The position numbers were made by a program, and so were the translations under genes. From Aspidapion aeneum (taxonomy: Eukaryota > Arthropoda > Insecta > Coleoptera > Brentidae): 64,000 nt of DNA. Location: assembly GCA_963576565.1 (NCBI GenBank), contig OY755047.1:8030931-8094930 (forward strand). Direction: 5' to 3'. The notes under the pieces are model-generated. The model worked only from the letters and a program-made list of their open reading frames with translations, was not told the DNA's origin and did no database searches. Of the stretch, positions 33,901-45,900 are shown in pieces. Position 1 is the first letter of the stretch. The number at the start of each line of letters is the position of its first letter.

Positions 33901-36900
33901 TCCTTACAAAAGTTTGGTAGAATATCGGGATGGTATCTGAGAATATTTCATTGAAATTTCGAAGAAATTTGTAGTGCCATTTTGAAAATATCATAAAAAA
34001 ACATCTGACGTCCCATAAGATCCAATGTAGAACTCAGCCCCCTGATAACAGCTGATTTTTTCAGAGTCGTGGCCTGTAATTTTTTGTTGGCCTTGGGTCA
34101 GCAAATTGGGTGGCACGAGGTCAGAAAATTGAGTGACACGAGGTCAGCAAATTGAATGACACGAGATCATTAAATCAGTAAATTGAGTAAGACAAGGTTA
34201 AGTAGCACAAGGTCCACTCATTGAGTAGTACAAGATGTCATTTCGATGTCAATTCGATGATTTTGAGAGGTTTTAAGTATTTCTACACCCACTTGCGAGG
34301 TTAACTACGCAAAACTCCTCAAAAACATCGAGTTTGGGACAACCTGTACAAGGTCAGCCAATTGAGTAGTACAGAGTCAGCAAATTGAGTCGCACAGGTC
34401 AGAAAATTGAGTGACACGAGGTCAGCAAATTGAATGACACGAGATCATTAAATCAGTAAATTGAGTAAGACAAGGTTAAGTAGCACAAGGTCCGCTCATT
34501 GAGTAGTACAATATGTCATTTCGATGATTTTGAGAGGTTTTAAGTATTTCTACACCCACTTGCGAGGTTAACTACGCAAAACTCCTCAAAAACATCGAGT
34601 TTGGGACACCCTGTACAAGGTCAGCCAATTGAGTAGTACAGAGTCAGCAAATTGAGTCGCACAAGGTCAGAAAATTAAGTGACACGAGGTCAGCAAATTG
34701 AATGACACGAGATCATTAAATCAGTAAATTGAGTAAGACAAGGTTAAGTAGCACAAGGTCCGCTCATTGAGTAGTACAAGATGTCATTTCGATGTCAATT
34801 CGATGATTTTGAGAGGTTTTAAGTATTTCTACACCCACTTGCGAGGTTAACTACGCAAAACCCCTCAAAAACATCGAGTTTGGGACACCCTGTACAAGGT
34901 CAGCCAATTGAGTAGTATAGGGTCAGTAAATTGAGTTACACAAGGTCAGCCTGTATCTGCTGTTCTTGCTTGTCAGACGTTTTTTTATAATATTTTCAAA
35001 ATGGCACTACAAATTGAATGGCACTAGGTCACCAAATTGAATGACACAAGGTCAGCAAATTGAGTGGCACAAGGTCAGAAAATTGAGTGACACGAGGTCG
35101 GCAAATTGAATGACACGAGATCATTAAATCAGTAAATTGAGTGAAACAAGGTTGGGTAGCACAAGGTCCGCCCATTGAGTAGTACAAGATGTCATTTCGA
35201 TGTCAATTCGATGATTTTGAGAGGTTTTAAGTATTTCTACACCCATTTGCGAGGTTAACTACGCAAAACTCCTCAAAAACATCGAGTTTGGGACACCCTG
35301 TACAAGGTCAGCCAATTGAGTAGTACAAGGTCAGTAAATTGAGTTACACAAGGTCAGCCTGTATCACTTTCAAGGTCAGCCAACTGAAATAATTTTTAAT
35401 GAAAGTCTAAACAATTAGCTACCACAAAATTAGTAATTTAAGTAGCAAAAGGTCAGCAATTTAACTAGCACTTTTACTGACGGTCAGCAAATCAAGTAAC
35501 ACTTTCAGGGACAGCAAAATGTAAGGTAAATGACACAGAGGAAAAAGTAAATCATACCTTTGTTGGGATGCAGTGCCGAGCCATAAGCGTTGTACATTTT
35601 GGGTCCCAAATCGGGTCGTACGAAACATTCTGGGAGCCGGGACGCCAAATTCAATCGTCCAGATCGGTGCGTGTATTCTTCCAAAGGTAGCACTTTCATG
35701 AGGTCAGCAAATCGAGAAGGTAGCATTTCCGCAAAGTCTTCGCCTGGCGGCCAGTCTTTCAGTTTCAGGAGCATCGGTTGCCCTTTGTCATCTCTTAATC
35801 TGTAAAAAAAACAATAAAAATATTTGTTGTAGTTTGATGCATTTATACTTATTTTTATCAAAATTATCTGCTTTGGTTTAGTTAGCAAAAATTGATCTAC
35901 TAGATCATATTTGTTTACCTCTTGGAAAAGTGGTCAAAGCCTTCCCAAAACTTCCTCATAGGCTGATTGGGTACAAGGTTGCCAGTCATGCAGTTGATTA
36001 AATCGTTTTTTTCGTCTCCAAAGTCCCTAGCAAAGGCGTCAGGGTTCCACAGGTCTTTGTTGATGTTCTTGGTGACGTCAGATACAATTACTGGTTGACC
36101 TCGTTTCCATTGGTCCTGAAAACAAAACAAAAATATTTAAGGTATGTAGATTTAGGTAGCACTTTCATGGTCAGCAAATTAGGTAGCACTTTCAAGGTCA
36201 GCAACTTTGGTAGCTCTTTCAAAGTTAATAAAAAATATTGGGGTATGTAAATTTGGTAGCACTTTCATAGTCAGCATATTATGTAACCCTTTCATGGGCG
36301 GCGAATTTGGTAGCTCTCCTTATTAGTAAAAAGATTGAGGGTTAGTAAATTTGGTAGCACATTCATGGTCAGCAAATTAGGTAGCACTTTTACGGTCAGC
36401 AAATTTGGTAGCTCTTTCAAAGTTAATAAAAAATATTGAGTAGTAAATGTAAAGTATGTAAATTAGGTAGCACTTTCATGGTCAGAAAATTATGTAACGC
36501 TTTCATGGGCGGCGAATTTGGTAGCTCTCATTATTAGTAAAAAGATATTGAGGGTTAGTAATTTTGGTAGCACATTCATGGTCAGCAAATTAAGTAGCAC
36601 TTTCATTATCAGCAGATTTGGTAACTCTTTCATGGTTAGAAAAAAAAATTAAGGGCAAGTCGAGGGGGATTTCACTGACCATTTTTTTGTACATATGTTC
36701 GCATTGTTTGACAAAATGCGAAAAAATGCGAAATAGTGCGGAAAAATGCTAAATAATAAAATTAAGAATTGTTGAGTTCATTGAATTCGGGCAGTGTTGT
36801 AAAAAGGGTAAAAAGAAAAGGGTAATTTTTCGGTAGGTTAATTTTTAAAAAGGTATTTTATTAATCATGTTTATAAAACTTTTTAAGAGTAGACATGCTT

Positions 36901-39900
36901 TTTTTCCAGTCTGTCACCTTAGCTCCGAAATGTAGAAGCGACGTTGCAAAATGCGGCAAAACGACTCACGTGATATACATACCTTTTTGAGTGGAAAAAA
37001 CATCAGAATTGGCTGAAATTTCAGTGGAAGGCACATTTTGTAAAAACTAAGACAAGGCTCGGAGCAATTTTTTGGTTTTTTTTGCCGAATAAGTAAAAAC
37101 TTCTTTCTAAGGACACCGATTCGAAATATTCATGACATACATATTTCGAATCGGTGGCCTAGAAAGAATTTTTGACAAAAAAATCAAAAAAGTGCTCCGA
37201 GCCGTGGCTTAGTTTATACAAAATGCGCCCTCCACTCAAATTTCAGCCAATTCTGATGTTTTTTTCACTAAAAAAGGTATGTATATCACGTGAGTCGTTT
37301 TGCCGCATTTTGCAACGTCGCTTCTACGTTTCGGAGCTAAGGTGACTGACTGGAAAAAAAGCATGTCTACTCTTAAGTGAAAATATACATTTATACTCAT
37401 TACTCCTAATCGTCTGATATATCAATGTCCTCAAAATATTCTGCTTCTATCTCACTTTCACTTATGTAATCTGTTTCACTTTCAGTTTCTGTTTCAGTCT
37501 CACTTTTTTGGTACATTTTTTTTGTACGTCTTTGTTTTGTAAGCGTTTTTTCTGAAGGTTGTTTTGATTTTAGTATTTGGCTGGTCAGTCTGTTCTTTGT
37601 TTTTCCCTGTCCTGTTTGTTTTGTTCGAGGTTGGTCTGTCATTGGTCCTTGAAATCTTAAAAGTCTGTCAGTCGAGAGTCGTCCCACATTATTGGAGTAA
37701 AACCAGCATAATGTGGATTTGCGTACAGCGCCAACTCTTTCTATTGCCTTAAAAATATCACTTCTTAGCTGACGCGGACTTTAGTTTGGCAGTTTTAAAA
37801 ACGAATTTAACACGTCCTTATTTTTTGCATTTAGAAAAATATAACTTGAAGACCTCGTTGAAGACTCAGCAGTTATCAGGGCTAATTTAATTTTCATTTA
37901 AATGGGCAAAAAAAAATGCGTAATTACTAAAATATTTACCGAACACTAATTCCGTTTGTTTGTTTGAACTCGGGGAGAGCAATCATACGATTTTTGATTT
38001 ATAAGAAAAAAAAAATTATAACAAATAAGAAACAATGCAGAAAAATGTGAAAAAATGCAGAAAAATGTGAAAAAATGCAGAAAAATGTGAAAAAATGCAG
38101 AAAAAATGCGAAAAAATGTGAAAAAATTCGAAAAAATGTGAAAAAATGCGAAATAATGCCGCATTATTTCATCAAAATTTGTACATATATTGCGGCTAGT
38201 GAAATCCCCCTCGGGGCAAGTAAATTTGATAGCACTTTCATGGTCAGCAAATTAGGTAGCTCTTTCATGGTCAATAGAATCAATTAAGTCAGCAAGTTAG
38301 CCTTTTTTTTTCTTACCTGGAAGATTTTGTAGTTTTCCTTGGACAAAGCATCACTCAGCCTCAAAAGTTTGCCATCACATAGCCAAGAGTGCGGTGTTTT
38401 GGGGTACAGAATTTTGCTTTCTGTCAAGGTCATTATTCTAATCGGAAGTTGTTGTCTACCTTTATTTTGCCAGTTGTATCTGAAAGAGATGGAGAATTAA
38501 AAGTTAAATGAGAATTACAGGGCTCTCAGCACCTTCATATTTTATGAAAATGTTCATATTTTTTTTCAGACTTCATAAGACTTCATATTTTTAGAAAAAC
38601 CTTCATATTTTCTCCAATGAAGAAACTTCAGTCATAAAATAAGTGTGGAAATTTTCAATATTTTTCCTAGTCTTGAATTTTGAGTTCCTTTTAGTTTATT
38701 ATTAGTTTGTTGCCTCTGAGAAAGTCTGAATAAAGTAAGGCTTTTTTGCCTTTTGTTTTATTATTCTTATGTTTGTTGCATTTCTTATGTTAATTAGTTG
38801 TTTTGGTCATCCGTGGTTAGTTCGGAAAAAGTCTAATTGAGCAGGGCTTTTTCAGGAATTTTATTCTTTTACTCTGTAATGTTGACTTTTTTTAAATGTT
38901 TGAGCTCGGAATATGTATTTAAAGTATACCAATTATATCATCGAGTATATTTAAGTTTTCTGTGTTACTAGATGTACAGAGTGTTTTGGTATATTTCCAC
39001 AAAGGTCTACTGCACTTATTTCAAGATATAGAAAATAGGGTACCTATTTTTAAGAAATGTAGAGTAGGTCCCAAACCGCTAGAAATTATTGATACTAATA
39101 TTTTAACAGTGGCTTTATCAAATGGCAGTTTATCATATATTTTTGAGTTTAGAAAGAAAATATATTTTTTTTTAAGTTAAATCATTAACATATTAATTTG
39201 TAGGATGTTCCCTAAGAGATTTACAATGTTTGTGTTTTTTTATAACTCTTTTTGATGATATAATAAAGCCTACAACTTTTGCATTTATAATTTTTTTTCT
39301 ATTTCTTTGAATAATTGCAGTAGACCTTGGTTTAAAAATACGAAAAAAACCCTTATACCTTGTTGTAAAATATGCTTTAAAAAATGTGCCTTGTTTTTGT
39401 TAGGCCATAGTTGTTTGGATGGGGATCCAAGGCTAATTCAACTTCAAAATGTTTGCTAATACTTTTCTTAATAAATAAAATCAAGAAATATACAGGGTGT
39501 TATTAAAAGTTTGTAACAAACTTTGACAGGTGATAGTACACATAAAAATAAGAAAAAAAGTTCATATGAACATAGGTCCTAAAATGCATAGTAGGGGAGC
39601 TACGGGCACCAAAAGGGTTAATATCGAAAATGGTTTTTTTATACAGCAACTTTAAAAAGCTATGGAATTTTACAAAAAATTGCAAATGTTAATTCATTTT
39701 GATCCTTCACATTGTGGTAAGGTAAAAAAATAATTACTTAACTCAAAAGGGTACTTTTGGTAGGGGTGGGGGGTTGTTTTAACACGATTTTTTTTTGTAT
39801 TGCATTTTTTTGCATTTTTAGTCCATTTTTGAAAACTACTCCCCTTTTAAAGTAAAAAAGGTACTCTTGTCTAAAGTAGCCCAGAGCAACGATTTACGAG

Positions 39901-42900
39901 ATAATTAAGCGTAAAGATTTTTAGTACCTTAGAATTTTTTTTTGTATTGCATTATTTTACATTTTGAGTCCATTTTGAAAAACTACTCCCTTTTTTAGGT
40001 AAAAAAGGTACTCTTGTCTAAAGTCGCCCAGAGCAACGGTTTACGAGATAATTGAGCGTAAATTTTTTTAGTACCTCCCATAAGCAGAATAACTTTTACG
40101 TTCAATTATCTCGTAAACCGTTGCTCTGGGCGACTTTAGACAAGAGTACCTTTTTTACTTAAAAAAGGGAGTAGTTTTTAAAAATGGACTCAAAATGTAA
40201 AAAAATGCAATACAAAAAAAAAATCTTGTTAAAACCCCACCCCTACCAAAAGTACCCTTTTGAGATAAGTAATAATTTTTTTACCGTACCACAATGTGAA
40301 GGGTCAAAATTAATTAACATTTGCAAGTTTTTGTAAAATTCCATAGCTTTTTAAAGTTGCTGTATAAAAAAAACCATTTTCGATATTAACCCTTTTGGTG
40401 CCTGTAGCTCCCCTACTATGCATTTTAGGACCTATGTTCATTTGAACTTTTTTTCTTATTTTTATGTGTACTATCACCTGTCAAAGTTTGTTACAAACTT
40501 TTAATGACACCCTGTATATTTTCGCTGAGTAAATGAGTTTTCCTAAAAAACAGTTGGGTTGGACATAACAAGCCATTTGCTAGAGGACCCAAAAAAAAAG
40601 TTTTTATTCATATTTCCTTGATATTTTGTTTTCTGAATTTCATATTTTTCATAATTTTATTTAAAAAAGTTCATATTTTTCATATTATTTTGCTGTCTAT
40701 CTGTTGAGATAAAATAAGTGATTCATAACAGAGTGCACAGGCATATACATCTTTAGAGAGTCGTACTGAGTTAGAGAGAGACAGCTGCTGTGTGGGTGGA
40801 CGCCATATTTGTTGTTCATTTACATTTTGCGGTGTTTTGCGTTTGTCATGTAAAATTTTATCTTTTTCTGTGAAAAATGGGAAATAGTTCACATAAATAT
40901 GTGCGGTATGTGGAAAAATGTCCGGGAAAAGTAAGGGAGTGACATTCCATAGATAAGTACTTGTATTTTTCTTTATAATTTGTTCATAAAGTTAAGAGTG
41001 GTTTACTTCATGGTGTCCACAATAAACCTGCAGAATTAATTTTAAAAAACTAAAATTTCAGCCAACAGGGCCCAAGTGACACCTCAGTGCTATAATTAAA
41101 TCTGCTTACCTTCTGACGAAATGCTTCAACTCCATTTTCTCCTCCTCAGTGTCATCTTTTTCCACTTTTAGTGGAGAATCCATGGCGAACGCAAGGGGAT
41201 CTTGTTCGGAATTGGGTGTTTTTTTCTTGTTGTTCTCCTTGTCTTTGCTGACTGGCGAGGCTGCTCTCGAGGAACCGTTGGCTTTATGCGAGGGTCTGAT
41301 CAAGAGCTCTCTGAGAGTGGAAAAGTTGCCTTCATCTTCGCTCGAAGAGTTCTCGTGTGATCCTTGTTTTGACTTGTTGTCTTTGTTGTTTGACGCTTCC
41401 GAGTCTGGTTTTTCTTCGTTTTTTATCGCTACATCTGCCAACCAATTCAGAGGGGAGTTTTTCTCGTCTTTCACTGCCCCGTTTGCTAGTTTTGGTTTTT
41501 CGTCTTTTTCTTCCTTGATGCCTAAGAAAAAATAAAAGTTAAAAATATGGGAAGCAGTTTTTTGCAGTCAGCAAATTATGGGTAGCACTTTCATGGTAAG
41601 CAAATTATTATGGGTAGCACTTCTATGGTCAGCTAATTAGCGGTAATGCTTTCATGGGTCAGGAAATTATGGGTAGCACTTTCATGGTAAGCAAATTATT
41701 ATGGGTAGCACTTCTATCGTCAGCTAATTAGCGGTAACGCTTTCATGGGTCAGCAAATTATGGGTAGCACTTTCATGGTAAGCAAATTAGTATGGGTAGC
41801 ACTTCTATGGTCAGCTAATTAGCGGTAACGCTTTCATGGGTCAGCAAATTATGGGTAGCACTTTCATGGTAAGCAAATTAGTATGGGTAGCACTTCTATG
41901 GTCAGCTAATTAGCGGTAACGCTTTCATGGGTCAGCAAATTATGGGTAGCACTTTCATGGTAAGCAAATTAGTATGGGTAGCACTTCTATGGTCAGCTAA
42001 TTAGCGGTAACGCTTTCATGGGTCAGCAAATTATGGGTAGCACTTTCATGGTAAGCAAATTAGTATGGGTAGCACTTCTATGGTCAGCTAATTAGCGGTA
42101 ACGCTTTCATGGGTCAGGAAATTATGGGTAGCACTTTCATGGTAAGCAAATTATTATGGGTAGCACTTCTATGGTCAGCTAATTAGCGGTAACGCTTTCA
42201 TGGGTCAGGAAATTATGGGTAGCACTTTCATGGTAAGCAAATTATTATGGGTAGCACTTCTATGGTCAGCTAATTAGCGGTAACGCTTTCATGGGTCAGC
42301 AAATTATGGGTAGCACTTTCATGGTAAGCAAATTAGTATGGGTAGCACTTCTATGGTCAGCAAATTAGTGGTAACGCTTTCATAGTCAGCAAATTATGGG
42401 TATCACTTTCAGTAACAGCAAATTGGGGGTAGCACTTTAAGGCTCAGGGATATTCTATAAAAATGCGGACATGAATAGAAAAAAAAACAAGCCGTGTAAG
42501 TTTTTAATTAAAAACATTGGTTAATATGAAACTATCAAAATTATGTATTGTCGTTTTATTGTTAAATAATGTATTCGATCGTAACACGAAATTCTCGTCA
42601 GCAAATTATGGGCAGTACTTTCATGGTCAGCAAACTATTGTTAGCACATTCAGGTCGCAAATTATAGAAGCACTTTCATGGTTAGCTAATTTAGTACCAC
42701 TTTCATGGTCAGCAAATTGAGTAGCACTTTCATGGTCAGCAAATTATTATGGGTAGCACTTCTATGGTCAGCTAATTAGCGGTAACGCTTTCATGGGTCA
42801 GCAAATTATGGGTAGCACTTTCATGGTAAGCAAATTAGTATGGGTAGCACTTCTATGGTCAGCAAATTAGTGGTAACGCTTTCATAGTCAGCAAATTATG

Positions 42901-45900
42901 GGTATCACTTTCAGTGTCAGCAAATTGGAGGTAGCACTTTAAGGCTCAGGGATATTCTATAAAAATGCGGACATGAATAGAAAAAAAAACAAGCTGTGAA
43001 TTTTTTTAATTAAAAACATTGGTTAATATGAAACTATCAAAATTATGTATTGTCGTTTTATTGTTAAATAATGTATTCGATCGTAACACGAAATTCTCGT
43101 CAGCAAATTATGGGCAGTACTTTCATGGTCAGCAAACTATCGTTAGCACATTCAGGTCGCAAATTATAGAAACACTTTCATGGTTAGCTAGTTTAGTACC
43201 ACTTTCATGGTCAGCAAATTGAGTAGCACTTTCATGGTCAGCAAATTATTATGGGTAGCACTTCTATGGTCAGCTAATTAGCGGTAACGCTTTCATGGGT
43301 CAGCAAATTATGGGTAGCACTTTCATGGTAAGTAAATTAGTATGGGTAGCACTTCTATGGTCAGCAAATTAGTGGTAACGCTTTCATAGTCAGCAAATTA
43401 TGGGTATCACTTTCAGTGTCAGCAAATTGGGGGTAGCACTTTAAGGCTCAGGGATATTCTATAAAAATGCGGACATGAATAGAAAAAAAAAACAAGCTGT
43501 GTAAGTTTTTAATTAAAAACATTGGTTAATCTGAAACTATCAAAATTATGTATTGTCGTTTTATTGTTAAATAATGTATTCGATCGTAACACGAAATTCT
43601 CGTCAGCAAATTATGGGCAGTACTTTCATGGTCAGCAAACAATTGTTAGCACATTCAGGTCGCAAATTATAGAAGCACTTTCATGGTTAGCTAATTTAGT
43701 ACCACTTTCATGGTCAGCAAATTGAGTAGCACTTTTATGGTCAGCAAATTTAGTGACACTTTTATGGTCAGTGTTCTATTTTAAAATGAATATAGCACTT
43801 ACCATTCATTTTCTCAGCGAGAATCATTTTGACCACTTCTTTGCACTCTGTATGGTTCAGTTTGGTGTCTTTTTGAGTTGGGCATCCGCAGTATTGTTCG
43901 ATGCCCCAAATGTCCCTCATTTCGTGCACCATTCTGCCCAGTTTCAAAAGGCAGTCGTCAGCAATTATTTGGGTAAGCATTAGTTTTTCTTGTTCGTGCG
44001 ATCCTCGGTTCGTACATAACAGCCAGTTGAATTCGTCTCTGTCTTTTTGCTCGCTTTGGGACTTTGAGTTGTTTTTTCGGCTCTGAAAGCAAAATGATAT
44101 GTTAAACTTTTATAGAAGAATTTTTAAGAAATTAAAATTAAAAAAAAAATTAGGGTCAGTAAATTATGGGTAGCACTTTGATGATCAGAAAATTATTGGT
44201 AGCACTTTAATGGTCAGCAAATTTGGTAGCATTTTTATGGTCAGCAAATTATTAGTAGCACTTTAATGGTCAGCAAATTCGGTAGCACTTTCATGGTCAG
44301 CAAATTCGATGGCACTTTCACGGTCAGTAAAAACAAAAAACTTTCAACTAGGTCAGCAAATCGAGTAGCATTATAACTAGTTTGTTTTTTTTAAATTGTA
44401 AAACAGTTTTTATTCTTACCTTATAACAGTCTAAACAGACGACAAACCCGCACTTTCCGCACGCCCAGTGGTAGTTGAAAAGCGTTGTTTCGCACACGTC
44501 ACACATTTCTCTCACGCCTTGGACAACTCGTTTCCAGGCAACAGTCTTATCTAGAAAAAATATATAAAAAATAGTCATTAGTACTTAATTCGAAATACGG
44601 TAGCACTTTCGTGGTCAGCAAATTGGGTAGCACTTTCATGGTCAGCAAAAAATATTGAAGTAAAGTGTGTAGCATATTCTTAGTTAACAAATTAGTTAGC
44701 ACTTTGGTCAGCAAATTTGGTAGGTCTTTTATGGTCAGTAAATGCATTAAAGTATATTAGGCAGCACTTTGGTCAGCAAATTTGGTAGGTCTTTTATGGT
44801 CAGTAAATGCATTAAAGTATCCTTTGTGTTTTTTTGATGGGTGGGAAGCATGACTTCTGAAGATGGGCTTACCTTCGGACATATGTTCATTGTGGGCTTC
44901 TTTTTCTTGTAAGAGCAAGTCACAAAAATGGTCTCCCACTTGTTTGAGCAAAAATCGGGATGTTTCCAGGTCGAGATCGTTTGGAGGGTCTTCTGTATTT
45001 GGTAACCTTTAATAAAATAAAAAATATATCAAACAAGTTTCATGGCTAATCGGGCAAAAAGGAGTTTTTTGGTTCCCTTATATTTTTCCGTGGGTAGCTT
45101 GAAAGCTTAACCTCACGGGGGTCCAAGATCTAATGGACACCTAATAAGTGTTGACAGTTAACCGTTTCGTTCTTATGGGACTCCTCAGAACACTGCTGGT
45201 CAAGTGACAAATCTTGCGAAGTTAATCAGACGGTTTTGTCTCTAATTAAATGTAATTAGTGAGCGAACTATAGCATACGAGAGAAACAAAAAACCAAAAG
45301 CAGGGAAAAACACAGCTATACAATATCGATCAATGAAAAGATCGAATGCAAATAAAAGAAAACAACTATAGTCCGTGACCTACGACAGCTCTTTGTCTTT
45401 TCAGGCCGGATCAACGCATTTTGCATTTTTACCCGTCATCAAGACAGTGAGCGTCAATCAACGGAATTTTTGAGCCAAATAATACTAACAAACGTGAAAT
45501 TTCGTACCCGTGAATTTAAAAATCAAACAAGTTTCATGGCTAATCGGGCAAAAAGGAGTTTTTTGTTTCCCTTATATTTTTCCGTGGGTAGCTTGAAAGT
45601 TTAACCTCACGGGGGTCCAAGATCTAATGGACACCTAATAAGTGTTGACAGTTAACCGTTTCGTCCTTATGGGACTCCTCAGAACACTGCTGGTCAAGTG
45701 ACAAATCTTGCGAAGTTAATCAGACGGTTTTGTCTCTAATTAAATGTAATTAGTGAGCGAACTATAGCAAGAGGCGCCATCTACCGAGATACGAGAGAAA
45801 CAAAAAACCAAAAGCAGGGAAAAACACTGCTATACAATATCGATCAATGAAAAGATCGAATGCAAATAAAAGAAAACAACTATAGTCCGTGACCTACGAC

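Larger units (their letters stand above)
31650..35500. repeat. Composite minisatellite/tandem array in the Kdm3 intron
   Basis: Units of 'aggtcagcaaattgagtggc' type alternate with a longer block ('cgatgattttgagaggtttt', 'tacacccacttgcgaggtta', 'ctcaaaaacatcgagtttgg') that occurs seven times: about 31915, 33060, 33345, 34255, 34515, 34800 and 35210. Tandem spacing is about 270-285 bp where uninterrupted. Two hAT MITE copies (32018-32617 minus, 33490-34096 plus) and fragments of a third (32618-32815) are mixed in, some apparently co-amplified. Confidence 0.88.
36661..38213. mobile_element. TIR element CGAGGGGGATTTCACT with 8-bp target duplication
   Basis: Perfect 16-bp inverted ends and a perfect 8-bp duplication GGGCAAGT (36653-36660, 38214-38221) define the insertion exactly. 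Short tandem repeats flank both ends: 'aatgcgaaaa' near the left, 'gcagaaaaatgtgaaaaaat' (20 bp) at 38036-38160 on the right. A 493-bp palindromic element is nested at 36884-37376. The interior carries the C-terminal part of a minus-strand protein (37406-37790). The duplication lies within Kdm3 minisatellite, so insertion is younger than the minisatellite. Confidence 0.88.

Noticed and set aside
31650..35500. CRISPR-like array (repeat and spacer appearance)
   Set aside because: Eukaryotic context. Units are variable-length degenerate minisatellite with no constant repeat/unique spacer pattern and no cas genes.
41149..41535. 128-codon plus-strand frame opposite Kdm3 exon 41110-41521
   Set aside because: Antisense shadow of a phase-consistent Kdm3 exon.
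42517..43725. Three 67-codon open frames ([13 protein letters not shown]...) 502 bp apart
   Set aside because: They are the same repeat unit read three times, with the second half made of minisatellite. No domain, and no splice or start context.
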